Below the pieces are notes generated by a model. It made no database searches and had not been told where the DNA came from. It was given only the letters and a program-made list of their open reading frames with translations. A stretch of 36,826 nucleotides of DNA from assembly GCA_003562365.1 (NCBI GenBank), contig PWVB01000339.1:1-36826 (forward strand). Direction: 5' to 3'. Positions 1 to 8,434 of the stretch are shown one piece after another (within the stretch, counting starts at the first letter, position 1; every line of letters begins with the position of its first letter). The stretch is from Anaerolineae bacterium. GTDB lineage: Bacteria; Chloroflexota; Anaerolineae; B4-G1; SLSP01. A program made the position numbers and the translations under genes.

Positions 1-527
1 CAGCCGCAGATGTTGTGGGGGTTGTTCAGATCGGCGACGGTGAGGTAGGGCGCTGCGCCATCGTAGCGCTCAAGCCATTCCACGGTCTTCTGGGTCGTAT
101 ATCGATCCTGAAAGGTATCGTCATTTAACGGCCAAGCCGGCGCCGCCTCTACCGGTAGCGACCGAACGGGTGCCAGATCAAAGCCCCGCAGGCTGCCCGC
201 GTCGTGCTGCTTGCCGAAATGGACCGTGGCGTATCCTGCCTCTGAGGCGAGCTCGCCGAGGGTCGGTATCTCAGTGGGCAACGGCGGCACGGAATGTCTG
301 CGCCCGTTGGAGAGAACGCCGGTCTCGTGGGGATGGCGCCCGGTCCAATAGGCCGCGCGTGCCGGCTGGCATAGCGGATACGGAGTGTAGCACTCTGAAA
401 AGCGCACGGCTCTGCGCGCGATGCGGTCGATGTTGGGCGTCTGTGCATACGTGTCTCCGTATGCCGGCAGCGCGCGCCAGGCCAATTGGTCGGCAAAGAT
501 AAGCAGGATGTTGGGGCGTTGGGGCAT
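1..527 (-). CDS. Sulfatase (arylsulfatase family), N-terminal part, cut by window edge
   Basis: Type I sulfatases hydrolyse sulfate esters on sugars, steroids or aromatics. The start at 527 is supported by GGAGG in the 'acggaggagaacg' leader. The protein opens with M-P-Q-R-P-N-I-L-L-I-F-A-D-Q, the usual sulfatase beginning in which the early Asp helps bind the metal. The active-site signature C-x-P-x-R appears as C-Q-P-A-R with Cys53, the residue converted to formylglycine in this family, so a maturation enzyme must exist elsewhere. The last visible residues, L-N-N-P-H-N-I-C-G, match the conserved second region of the family. About 175 residues are present and the C-terminal half lies left of the window. 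No signal peptide is seen at this start, so a cytosolic location is possible. The substrate cannot be deduced. It is divergent from the glycan operon. Confidence 0.9.
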   Translation of the reverse strand, partial: MPQRPNILLIFADQLAWRALPAYGDTYAQTPNIDRIARRAVRFSECYTPYPLCQPARAAYWTGRHPHETGVLSNGRRHSVPPLPTEIPTLGELASEAGYATVHFGKQHDAGSLRGFDLAPVRSLPVEAAPAWPLNDDTFQDRYTTQKTVEWLERYDGAAPYLTVADLNNPHNICG

Positions 528-561
528 CGTTCTCCTCCGTCCAGGTTCTTTTCGAAGTACC

Positions 562-589
562 ATCATAGCATGGTTTGCGAACGCGTTAA
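562..589 (-). promoter_or_regulatory. Putative sigma70-like promoter for the sulfatase
   Basis: On the minus strand TTAACG (plus 584-589) is followed after 16 bp by TATGAT (plus 562-567). Each differs from consensus by one or two bases. It lies about 35 bp upstream of the sulfatase start in the divergent spacer. Predicted by eye only. Confidence 0.4.
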
Positions 590-596
590 GCGACAG

Positions 597-625
597 TTTT
601 CAGCTTCGTTATCTGATAGTATACT
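597..625 (+). promoter_or_regulatory. Putative promoter for the 729-10642 operon
   Basis: TTTTCA (597-602), a 17-bp spacer and TATACT (620-625) lie about 100 bp upstream of the first start codon at 729, in a locally AT-rich part of the spacer. The plus-strand genes that follow have no other sizeable gap, so this could serve the whole cluster. Predicted by eye only. Confidence 0.4.
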
Positions 626-728
626 GCTCTCGGCTTGGTCTGCGAATTATCGGCCCTTTTCGTCGCCGTCAACGCCGCAGCAGGGCAGTCCTTGGGTCTC
701 TGGTGGATACGGTTGGAGGATTGTGCAT

Positions 729-1736
729 ATGGTGATCGATCGTCCTGATGCCTCAAGGCTCCCCTGGTCTACACCGGCGGTTGGCTCGCTGACGGAGGCG
801 ATCCTTTTTACGCTGTCGTATGCAGATGTCTTCCACTACCCGCTCACGCTTGCCGAACTACATCGTTATTTGATTGGCTATTCCGCCACACCTGAGTCCA
901 TCGCTGCTGCATTGCAGGATATGGTGGGCACGTCTGAGCAGAACGGGTATTACACGTTGGCTGGGCGGGACCCGCTGGTACCGCTGCGTGAACAGCGGTT
1001 GCCTACAGCAGTTGCGATGTGGCCTCGGGCGCTCGCCTATGGACGCGCCATCGCCAGACTGCCGTTTGTTAGAATGGTTGCGCTGACAGGCGCTCTGCCG
1101 ATGCTCAATGTCGAGCCAGGGGATGACTTTGACTATCTCATTGTGACGGCTTCAGAGCGAGTATGGCTGACGCGCTTCTTCATCATTCAGCTGGTTGTGA
1201 AATCGGCAGCGCGCCGCGGCGATGAGGTTTGTCCGAACTTCCTGCTTGCTGAACACGCCCTGACCCTCCAAGAGCGCGATCTATTTCATGCCCACGAGTT
1301 GGCGCAGATGATCCCGCTCTATGGATGGGAGCTCTATGGGCGCTTCCGCGCGGCCAATCGTTGGGCCGACGCTTTCCTCCCCAATGCAGTGGGGCCGCCG
1401 CGGATGGATGCGCTGTTGTCCGTCCAGCGGTCGGTTCCCGGGGTCATATTAGAGTGGATGCTATGCGATCCGGTGGGAGGCCGGCTGGATGGTCGCGAGA
1501 TGCGGCGGATGCAGGTAAAATTGAAGGCTGCCGGCAACCAGGAGGAGTTGGTTTTCTCCCCTGACCGCTGTAAAGGTCATCTCGGCGCCCACGCACAGGG
1601 AACGCAGAGAGCGTTCTCGGAAGTTGTGAGCGATGCCGCAATCACTGCTGTCCGTGGCGGCGGGAACCGAAATTCCACGGTAATGCGGTCACTCCAGTCT
1701 GATCCTGAACCGAACCGAGGTATGGCTGATGATTGA
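729..1736 (+). CDS. Nucleotidyltransferase-like protein, first gene of the glycan operon
   Basis: The reading frame is open from 486, but I chose ATG 729 because GGAGGA lies 8 bp upstream (715-720); this gives 335 aa. Residues 120-140 read T-G-A-L-P-M-L-N-V-E-P-G-D-D-F-D-Y-L-I-V-T. This resembles the nucleotide-binding core of the MNT/pol-beta nucleotidyltransferase fold, a G-[AS] turn followed by Asp-x-Asp (Asp133, Asp135). The N-terminal ~80 residues look like a winged-helix-type segment (L-T-L-A-E-L-H-R-Y-L), which I infer only from pattern. Function is unknown; nucleotidylation of a lipid, sugar or protein is possible but unproven. The gene overlaps the radical SAM gene by 8 bp, so the two are probably translated together. 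The last ~60 residues, rich in Arg, Gly and Ser, look poorly conserved. Confidence 0.7.
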   Translation: MVIDRPDASRLPWSTPAVGSLTEAILFTLSYADVFHYPLTLAELHRYLIGYSATPESIAAALQDMVGTSEQNGYYTLAGRDPLVPLREQRLPTAVAMWPRALAYGRAIARLPFVRMVALTGALPMLNVEPGDDFDYLIVTASERVWLTRFFIIQLVVKSAARRGDEVCPNFLLAEHALTLQERDLFHAHELAQMIPLYGWELYGRFRAANRWADAFLPNAVGPPRMDALLSVQRSVPGVILEWMLCDPVGGRLDGREMRRMQVKLKAAGNQEELVFSPDRCKGHLGAHAQGTQRAFSEVVSDAAITAVRGGGNRNSTVMRSLQSDPEPNRGMADD

Positions 1737-3234
1737 CCTGCTGTTGGTGAATCCGCTTTTCTTGTTCGAGGATCCCGTCGAAGCCAAGCTGATGACGCCC
1801 TATTTTCCTCTGGGACTTCTCTATGTCGCGGCCGTCGCACGCGAGGCGGGCTATACGGTCGAGATCTTCGATGCTATGTTTGCAGAAAGCGATGCAGACT
1901 TCGTTGCCGAATTGCATCGCACGCGCCCCAAAGTGGTGGGTTTTGGTGTGTTGGCGACCGTCCGTCGGACAGCGCTGAGGCTCGCGGCTCTGGCTAAGGC
2001 CCAGGACGCCACGGTGATTATGGGGGGGGCTGACCCGACGGCTCGACCTGACGTCTATCTGCGTCATCAAGCCGCCGAGGGCCAGGCCGTCGATCTGGTT
2101 GCCGTGGGCGAGGCGGAGGCCACCATTGTGAAGCTGTTGTCGCTGCTGGTCACCGACTATAGCTTCGAGGAGAATCCGGTGACGGCTCAAACGCTCATCC
2201 GCCAGCGCCTCTCGGAGATTCCAGGGGTCGCGTACCGCGACGAGACCGGCAAGGTTGTCGTCACGGAGCGTTGTGCTTTGCTCCAGAACATCGACGACCT
2301 TCCTTATCCTGCTCGGGATCTGGTGAATTGGGCACCCTATCGTGCGGCTTGGCGCGCTAACCACGGCAGCTTCTCTATGTCGCTGATCGCGTCTCGAGGC
2401 TGCCCTTTCGAATGCGCTTGGTGCCAGAAGATCGTGTTCGGGCGCAGTTTTCGACCTCGCGACCCGGTTAGCGTTGCTGAGGAATTACGGCAGATGAAGG
2501 AGGCCTACCATCCCGACTTCGTACGGATCGTCGACGATGCGATGGGCATTCAGAAGGGATGGGTTAAAGCCTGGCGGGACGCGGTGTTGGAGAAGGATGC
2601 GGTCATCCCCTTCGAGTGCCTCTCGCGGGTCGATCTCTTGGATGCTGACATCGTCCGGTGGCTCAAGGAAGCCGGTTGTCAGCGTATTGCGTTGGGAGCG
2701 GAGTCCGGTTCACAGCGGGTGCTGGACGCGATGCACAAGGGAGCTCGCGTTGAGCAGATCTACCATGCGGCGAGGATCTGCCGTGACTTCGGCATCGAAA
2801 CCTACTTCTACATGATGGTTGGCTATCCTTCCGAAACGTGGCAGGATCTTCTGATGTCGGCCAAGCTGCTGCGTGAAACGCGTCCGGATATCTTCAGCAC
2901 CACCATTGCCTATCCTTTGCCGGGCACTGCCTTCTATGAACAGGTCAAGGATCGATTGCCTCAGGACGATGGCTTGGTTCCGGACTGGGATTACACTGCC
3001 GAGAACCGCCTGCTCTTTGGCCGGAGTCAGTACAGCACCTTCTTCTATCGTCGCGTAATCCGTTGGTTGCATCATGAATGGGAAGACGCCTGGATCAAGG
3101 CCGGTAAACCTGCGGCACCGGCACAACGGCTACGGATCAGACTGGCGCTGTGGCGAGATCGGTTGATGGTACGCGTCTTGGCGAAACTGCCGGGACTTGG
3201 TGCAAGGGCTGCAGGATGGGAGGCTGGCAGATGA
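1729..3234 (+). CDS. B12-binding domain radical SAM protein
   Basis: This 501-aa protein has the BchE/P-methylase-like arrangement. A cobalamin-binding Rossmann-type domain fills about residues 1-140 (M-I-D-L-L-L-V-N-P-L; G-L-L-Y-V-A-A-V-A; V-V-G-F-G-V-L). A radical SAM TIM barrel follows. The [4Fe-4S] motif is C-x3-C-x2-C at Cys225, Cys229 and Cys232 (R-G-C-P-F-E-C-A-W-C). The downstream G-A-E-S-G-S motif fits the SAM-binding part of the barrel. Family members usually methylate or rearrange unactivated carbons; the substrate here is unknown, though the neighbours suggest a glycan or lipid precursor. The start ATG lies inside the end of the previous gene and the stop overlaps the next start (ATGA). 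A run of eight G at 2022-2029 is in frame as read. Confidence 0.9.
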   Translation: MIDLLLVNPLFLFEDPVEAKLMTPYFPLGLLYVAAVAREAGYTVEIFDAMFAESDADFVAELHRTRPKVVGFGVLATVRRTALRLAALAKAQDATVIMGGADPTARPDVYLRHQAAEGQAVDLVAVGEAEATIVKLLSLLVTDYSFEENPVTAQTLIRQRLSEIPGVAYRDETGKVVVTERCALLQNIDDLPYPARDLVNWAPYRAAWRANHGSFSMSLIASRGCPFECAWCQKIVFGRSFRPRDPVSVAEELRQMKEAYHPDFVRIVDDAMGIQKGWVKAWRDAVLEKDAVIPFECLSRVDLLDADIVRWLKEAGCQRIALGAESGSQRVLDAMHKGARVEQIYHAARICRDFGIETYFYMMVGYPSETWQDLLMSAKLLRETRPDIFSTTIAYPLPGTAFYEQVKDRLPQDDGLVPDWDYTAENRLLFGRSQYSTFFYRRVIRWLHHEWEDAWIKAGKPAAPAQRLRIRLALWRDRLMVRVLAKLPGLGARAAGWEAGR

Positions 3235-4676
3235 GCTTCGGACTGACTCTATTGGTCCTATTGCTGCTGATGCTGGGTTGTCGTTCGCCGGCCCGCCCGC
3301 CGGTGGATTTGAGCCTGACACATCGGTTCCGATCAACCCGTGCGCCGGTAATCTCCTCGCCCATTGCCTGGGACTTCACCGGCGACGGCGTCAAGGAGAT
3401 CGCGGTGGGTTCGTGGGATGGTTACTTCTACCTGATGGACATTGAATTGAACGATATGCCGGGATGGCCTAAATACAGTCCCAAGGGCTTCTTCTCGTCC
3501 CCCGCTTTGGCAGATCTATCCATGGCTCAGGATCTACTTTCCGACCTTCCAGTCGGTGAGGATCAACTAGAAAGGATGGGTGTCCCTAGTGGCGTGCCGG
3601 AGATTCTGGTGGGTGCAGAAACCGGTGAGCTGTTTGCGTGGACCTACGAAGGGCATACCGTTCCCGGCTTTCCGGTGGACCTGGGTTATCATATCTGGGC
3701 CTCGCCAGCGATCCTTGACGGCCCCCGTATCGCGGTGAGCGGATTTGAGGAGATGTTCGTGTTGGACGCACGTGGCCGCTTTGTGGACGGATGGCCCCAG
3801 CCGATGCAGGGGTGGGCCGATGCCACGGCGGCGACCGATGGGCGGATCCTCGCCGTCACCACCTTGACCCCTGGCGACCCGTCGTGGGGGTGGCTCTACG
3901 CCTGGACGGTAGAGGGTCAGCTATTGCCAGGATTCCCTCTTGATCTCCCCATGGATTCCGACTCGTCTCCGGCGCTGGCTGACTTAGACGATGATGGTGA
4001 ACTATGGATCATCTTTGGGGATGACGCGGGCTTTCTCTACGTGGTTGATACGGCAGGCCGCCTGAGGCCGGGTTTTCCGACCCGCACCGAGGGGCCGGCG
4101 CCCGGCCTGCCCACGCCGACGCCACATCCTCCTGGGGGCAACGTCTATTCCATCGAGGCCTCCCCGGCTGTGGCAGATCTGACAGGTGATGGACGCTTGG
4201 AGATCGTAGTTGGTTCCTGGGACGGACAACTCTACATCTGGAACGATGCAGGCCAACCGCTTCCTGGTTGGCCGATCCGCGTGAGGGATCAGATTATTTC
4301 GTCCGCCGCGCTGGTTGACCTGACTGGCGACGGTCAGCTCGATATCGTCGTTGGCTCCAAAGACGGTCACCTCTACGGATGGACGGTTTGGGGCGAGGCT
4401 TTGCCCGGCTTCCCTTACGATCTGAGGGCTCCCGTCTTCTCATCGCCCTGGGTTGGCGATCTGAACGGCGATGGTCGTGCAGACATCGTGGTGGGCGCTG
4501 ACAATGGGATTCATCTGCTGCGGGACATCGGGCCGTTGGGCTACCGGGCGTGGCCCACATTCCACGCGAACGCACGGCGCAGCGGTGTGAGCGGTGAGGC
4601 AGACAGACTCCCGCGGACGGTGCTGGTCCCTCAAAAGGTGTCAGTGTCTGAAGCGCTCTCCGCGTTACAGCGTTAG
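3231..4676 (+). CDS. FG-GAP/VCBS-repeat lipoprotein
   Basis: Starting at ATG 3231, with GGGAGG upstream and a 4-bp overlap with the radical SAM gene, this encodes 481 aa. The N-terminus is a hydrophobic stretch ending L-M-L-G-C, so Cys17 is a likely lipidation site, although Met at -3 makes the lipobox slightly atypical. The rest is a series of beta-propeller blades carrying Ca-binding FG-GAP loops: D-F-T-G-D-G, D-L-D-D-D-G, D-L-T-G-D-G (twice) and D-L-N-G-D-G, each followed by [IV]-[IV]-x-G-[SA]-x-[DN]-G. Such propellers are extracellular ligand- or glycan-binding modules. In this operon it may hold or recognise the glycan at the cell surface (inference). The blades between residues ~100 and ~230 are less regular. 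Confidence 0.88.
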   Translation: MSFGLTLLVLLLLMLGCRSPARPPVDLSLTHRFRSTRAPVISSPIAWDFTGDGVKEIAVGSWDGYFYLMDIELNDMPGWPKYSPKGFFSSPALADLSMAQDLLSDLPVGEDQLERMGVPSGVPEILVGAETGELFAWTYEGHTVPGFPVDLGYHIWASPAILDGPRIAVSGFEEMFVLDARGRFVDGWPQPMQGWADATAATDGRILAVTTLTPGDPSWGWLYAWTVEGQLLPGFPLDLPMDSDSSPALADLDDDGELWIIFGDDAGFLYVVDTAGRLRPGFPTRTEGPAPGLPTPTPHPPGGNVYSIEASPAVADLTGDGRLEIVVGSWDGQLYIWNDAGQPLPGWPIRVRDQIISSAALVDLTGDGQLDIVVGSKDGHLYGWTVWGEALPGFPYDLRAPVFSSPWVGDLNGDGRADIVVGADNGIHLLRDIGPLGYRAWPTFHANARRSGVSGEADRLPRTVLVPQKVSVSEALSALQR

Positions 4677-4693
4677 CCGGGGGCAGCCGAACT

Positions 4694-5536
4694 ATGTCTA
4701 GGCGTCTACGAATCGGCTGCACTGGGGCCCTGCTGGTACTTTTGATCCTGCTGGGGGTGCGCGAGCATTTCGATCCATTCTTGATTCTTTTCTTGGATGG
4801 TTTTGTACGCCCCAGGCCTGCACCGTTGGAACTGGCGCTTAACTCATCGTTGCGGTTGCGGCTCTACGCCGATACACGTCCGCACATCGGGAAGATTGCC
4901 GCGCTGCAGAAGGGCCTGGTTCTGGTTCGCGACGGAAAACCGGTGATCGAAGAAGGATACGGATTCGGACTGCCGCTCATCCAATATGATGATCTTGTGT
5001 ACAATTCGCGCCACGCCGAGGTCGAGGCGGTCGATGATCGCACATTGGTCAAACGGTATTCGGTGGACGTGGCTGACCGTTGGTCGCGCTTCCTGCGTAT
5101 CAAGTATAAGGATGTGCCGTCTTTCGGCACGGTCGTGGTGACCTACACAGTTACGTCACCTGCCACCTTACACGTGGATGTGGATTTCACCGGCTTGACG
5201 GACGGTTGGAGCACGGCTTACCTGATGAACGAGCAGGGCGCGGTGCATTTCCCCCTGTATGAGGATGGCACCGGCCTGCGTCGTCACGGGGACGAGGTGG
5301 GGATCTGGCATCCAGAAGACGACCCGCTGGGGTGCTGGGTTTCTGCTGACGAGGGGCTGCGCTTCTGTGTAGACACCGAGCCGGGACGCCTCCGGTATGT
5401 AGGCCGCGAGCGCTATAATCAGTATAACTGGGTGCGTATCTACGTGCTATCGTGGTCTGGGATTGACATAAAGATCGACACACCGGTGGACCACTATGCC
5501 TATGTGGTCCGCATTGAACTCCTAGATGAACCCTAG
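4694..5536 (+). CDS. Unknown membrane-anchored extracytoplasmic protein
   Basis: This 280-aa protein has a short positively charged start (M-S-R-R-L-R) and one hydrophobic segment at about residues 9-23, so it is probably an N-terminally anchored or secreted protein. The remainder reads as beta-rich sandwich-like sequence with many alternating hydrophobic residues (V-V-V-T-Y-T-V; L-H-V-D-V-D-F). It has two cysteines in the mature part, in G-C-W-V-S and R-F-C-V-D, that could pair outside the cell. I recognise no family and see no catalytic motif. It lies 17 bp after the lipoprotein gene and overlaps the glycosyltransferase gene by 11 bp, so it belongs to the operon. No strong ribosome site precedes ATG 4694. 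Confidence 0.75.
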   Translation: MSRRLRIGCTGALLVLLILLGVREHFDPFLILFLDGFVRPRPAPLELALNSSLRLRLYADTRPHIGKIAALQKGLVLVRDGKPVIEEGYGFGLPLIQYDDLVYNSRHAEVEAVDDRTLVKRYSVDVADRWSRFLRIKYKDVPSFGTVVVTYTVTSPATLHVDVDFTGLTDGWSTAYLMNEQGAVHFPLYEDGTGLRRHGDEVGIWHPEDDPLGCWVSADEGLRFCVDTEPGRLRYVGRERYNQYNWVRIYVLSWSGIDIKIDTPVDHYAYVVRIELLDEP

Positions 5537-7157
5537 GTCCGCCGGTGCAGGACGGGAGAGCTTAGCCGACGTTCGTGTCGAACGGAGCGCTCTGCCGATC
5601 CTGGTTATATGGACTGCATTCAGTCTGCGCGTAATCGGTCTTGGCCGTGTGCTGCTGCTGCCTGATGAGGCCTACTACTGGCTTTGGTCGCGGCGTCTCG
5701 ACTGGGCCTATTATGACAATCCCGCCGGCACAGCATTGCTGCTGCGGGCCAGCACAGCGCTCGGAGGACAAACTGAGTTCGGTCTCCGCTGGCTGAACGC
5801 ACTGCTCGGGGTAATCTGCGTTGCACTGCTGTGGGCCGTGGGACGGCGGTTGATCTCCGTGGTGCTTGCATCCGAAACCTCTATGGCTGGTTGGGGTGCG
5901 GCAGTGATGACCTTAGGTGCGCCTTTCCTGGTGGTTTCCCGTTTCGTGTACACTGATGGACTATTCCTTTTTCTGCTGCTCCTTAACTTTTGGTGTTTTC
6001 TGCGCATGCTCGGTCGTGCATCATCGCCTCACGTCCCCAGACAGCGCCGAACATCCGTCCTGGGATTGAGGCTGCAGAGTGGGTTCTCGTTCCTCGCCTG
6101 GGGACTCACCCTGGGCCTGCTGCTCAACACCAAGTACACTGCCTATCTCTACGTCGCTGGACTTGGGCTGTGGGTGGCGTGGCAGCGTCCGGATCTGCTG
6201 CGGGAACATCGGCTCTGGTATGCAGTTGTGCTGGCTGGGCTAGGCCTGCTGCCGGTGGTGGGCTGGAACGTGACTCACGGATGGGTGTCGTTTCGATGGC
6301 AGTTGGCGCACCTGGTTAGCCGGTCTCCGGGCGCAGCTGTCCCACCGCTCAGGTCGATGGTCCTGGACCTTGGGTGGATGTGGGCTCGCAATGCGCGCCA
6401 CGCAGTACTTTACCTCACCTGGCCGAGCGTGTTCTTCGCGTTGATGGGGTGTCTCCCGTTGGCGCAGCCATGCGACGCCCCTGACCGGTCCGTGGATCGC
6501 CTGCTTTGGTTGCTGGGCCTGGTGCTTCTGTTGCCGGTCCTGCTTAGCCCCTCCGGCAGTCCTAGGAACATGGTCGGCGGCCTGGTCTTCCTGATGCTGC
6601 GAGCGGTCGTCTGGTTGGCAGGACAAGCGGCTTATCGGACGGGTAAGCATAGGCTGATCGGTGCTGTTAGATCAGTCGTTCTGCTTGTAGGGCTCTACGG
6701 AGTGGGGTCGCTGCTCGCGCTGCGTGGAATCGATGTCCCCCTGAAAAGCAGTGTGGTTCCTGAGATTGTGTGGGATACAACCGGCCTTCGTGAACTGGCG
6801 GCAACAGTGGCGCCGCTAGAGGCAGCGCCACTGTTCACGGTAGACTATTCCCTCGCCGGACAGCTCAGCTACTATGCGGGGCGACCGGCTTATACGGCCT
6901 GGGGGCAATATCGCCTGTGGCAGATGCCGGCGCCGGAGCGCCTGATCGTGGTCAGCCTGGACTACGTGCCGCCGTCCCTGGTTGACACTCGGCTCCGCGA
7001 AGCCTATGCACAGGTCGAGGGGCCCAACTCGGTGGACGTGGACGGGCCCGAGGCCGCCCGTGACATCAGCTGGTGGCAGGTCTCGGGGTTGCGCTGGAAC
7101 CCCAAACGTGTTCTGCAGGCCTTTGACTTCTTCACATTGGTGGAGGCCTCATGGTGA
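5526..7157 (+). CDS. GT39-like (PMT/ArnT-type) membrane glycosyltransferase
   Basis: GT-C glycosyltransferases of this type move a sugar from a polyprenyl-phosphate donor to a lipid, protein or glycan on the outer face of the membrane. The 543-aa product carries the family's first-loop signature L-P-D-E-A-Y-Y-W-L-W (Asp47-Glu48, the metal/catalytic acids) and the second landmark Y-Y-D-N-P-A-G at about residues 62-68. Many hydrophobic helices follow, with a hydrophilic C-terminal domain after about residue 400. The start at 5526 has little Shine-Dalgarno support and overlaps the previous gene by 11 bp, suggesting translational coupling. The acceptor is unknown. A perfect 11-bp inverted repeat lies inside the gene at 6803-6835. 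Confidence 0.9.
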   Translation: MNPRSAGAGRESLADVRVERSALPILVIWTAFSLRVIGLGRVLLLPDEAYYWLWSRRLDWAYYDNPAGTALLLRASTALGGQTEFGLRWLNALLGVICVALLWAVGRRLISVVLASETSMAGWGAAVMTLGAPFLVVSRFVYTDGLFLFLLLLNFWCFLRMLGRASSPHVPRQRRTSVLGLRLQSGFSFLAWGLTLGLLLNTKYTAYLYVAGLGLWVAWQRPDLLREHRLWYAVVLAGLGLLPVVGWNVTHGWVSFRWQLAHLVSRSPGAAVPPLRSMVLDLGWMWARNARHAVLYLTWPSVFFALMGCLPLAQPCDAPDRSVDRLLWLLGLVLLLPVLLSPSGSPRNMVGGLVFLMLRAVVWLAGQAAYRTGKHRLIGAVRSVVLLVGLYGVGSLLALRGIDVPLKSSVVPEIVWDTTGLRELAATVAPLEAAPLFTVDYSLAGQLSYYAGRPAYTAWGQYRLWQMPAPERLIVVSLDYVPPSLVDTRLREAYAQVEGPNSVDVDGPEAARDISWWQVSGLRWNPKRVLQAFDFFTLVEASW

Positions 7158-8434
7158 GGCGCTATGCCCTCTTGCGGGTCGGCAAGAACGCGCTTGCCCT
7201 TCTTTTCGGACGGATAGGGGTGTTGCTCCTCGGCCTTTGGCTCAACGGGCAGCTGACCCGCACCGTAGGAGTTGCGGGCCTGGGACGTTATCTTCTGGCG
7301 CTGACGGTGGAGGGAATCACATTGGCGGTGGCCAACGCAGGACTCAATATCTATGCGACGCGGGAGTTTTCTCGGGTGAAGGACGATGCGGCGGCGTCGC
7401 TTCTGGGTGTTGTGCTGATTTTGAAGGTGCTGCTGGCCCTCACTGGCATCTTTATGATCAATGGGTTGGTTGCACCGTGGTTCTTTCCTGGCCCCCGGCG
7501 CCTGGTCATCGCCTGGGCCTCGCTGGGGCTGCTGCCTCAAGCAATCAACGGTGGTCTGGAAGCGCTCCTGAAGGGGCGGCAGCGAATGGAGCTCAGCAGT
7601 ATGATCGAGCTGACGGCTCGGTTTGCCGCTGTCTTAGGCGGACTGGCCTGGTTGGCGCAAGGTGGTGACGAGCGCCACGTGCTCGTTTGTTACGTTGTCG
7701 GTCACCTACTGGCCACGGTAGCCTTGGGCGGCGTTCTGGTCCGTTGGGGCGTGGTGCCCCGTTGGCGTGGTTGGCGCAAGCGGGCCGCAAAGGTGCTGGG
7801 CGAAGCGATTCCCTTTGCCGGTGTCGATCTGGTGTCGATCCTGTATCGTCGTATGGATCTGTTACTGCTCTCCTACTGGCACGGTGACGGCGTCGTCGGC
7901 ATCTACGGCGCTGCGTATCGTCTTTGGGAGACGCTGGGTCTGCTCCCCAGCAGCTTCTTGGATGCGCTTTTTCCTGAGTTGGCAAGGCGGACCGTGACAC
8001 CCACTGGGCGGATGCAACTCCGCCGGCTCTATCGACGCGGCGTGCCGCTGCTGCTGCTACTCATTCTGGTGGTAGGCGGCACAGGGTTCTGGCTCGCGCC
8101 ACAGTTGATGGTGTTGCTTTACGGCGGCGTCGCCGGCGTTGATGTCGCCACCCACCTTTTCCGGACGCTGATCCTGGCTCTGCCTTTTACCTATCTGTAT
8201 CTCTTCAACGGACACCTGCTTTACGCCACAGGCGAACAGGGACGCGTCCTGGTCACGATGGCGGCCGTCACGGTGGGCAACGGACTGCTTAATGCGCTGC
8301 TGATTCCACGCTGGAGTTACTGGGGAGCTGCTATTGTGGCGCTGGCAGCTGAAGCCGCACTGTTGTTGGCGTTAAGCACGCTTGCCCGCCGCTGGGTCTT
8401 CAGTCGGATTGCCGTCGAGGGAGCCGCCGGATGA
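7151..8434 (+). CDS. Polysaccharide flippase (Wzx/MATE-like)
   Basis: A very hydrophobic 427-aa protein with about 12 predicted membrane segments and the layout of the MOP superfamily, whose members move lipid-linked oligosaccharides across the membrane. Typical pieces include the charged N-terminus leading into L-L-L-G-L-W-L-N-G-Q-L-T-R-T-V-G-V-A-G, the segment G-E-A-I-P-F-A-G-V-D-L-V-S-I-L-Y-R-R-M-D, and Y-G-A-A-Y-R-L-W-E, which recur in Wzx-type proteins. GGAGG just before ATG 7151 supports the start. It overlaps the glycosyltransferase by 7 bp and the ligase by 4 bp. Placement between a GT39 enzyme and an O-antigen-ligase-like protein fits export of a lipid-linked glycan unit. Confidence 0.88.
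   Translation: MVRRYALLRVGKNALALLFGRIGVLLLGLWLNGQLTRTVGVAGLGRYLLALTVEGITLAVANAGLNIYATREFSRVKDDAAASLLGVVLILKVLLALTGIFMINGLVAPWFFPGPRRLVIAWASLGLLPQAINGGLEALLKGRQRMELSSMIELTARFAAVLGGLAWLAQGGDERHVLVCYVVGHLLATVALGGVLVRWGVVPRWRGWRKRAAKVLGEAIPFAGVDLVSILYRRMDLLLLSYWHGDGVVGIYGAAYRLWETLGLLPSSFLDALFPELARRTVTPTGRMQLRRLYRRGVPLLLLLILVVGGTGFWLAPQLMVLLYGGVAGVDVATHLFRTLILALPFTYLYLFNGHLLYATGEQGRVLVTMAAVTVGNGLLNALLIPRWSYWGAAIVALAAEAALLLALSTLARRWVFSRIAVEGAAG

Noticed and set aside
486-728. N-terminal extension of the nucleotidyltransferase-like gene
   Set aside because: It runs into the sulfatase leader and divergent promoters, shows no conserved-looking sequence, and ATG 729 has a good ribosome site.
1642-2364. 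240-codon minus-strand frame
   Set aside because: It is antisense to the radical SAM gene, with no domain and no ribosome site that I could support.
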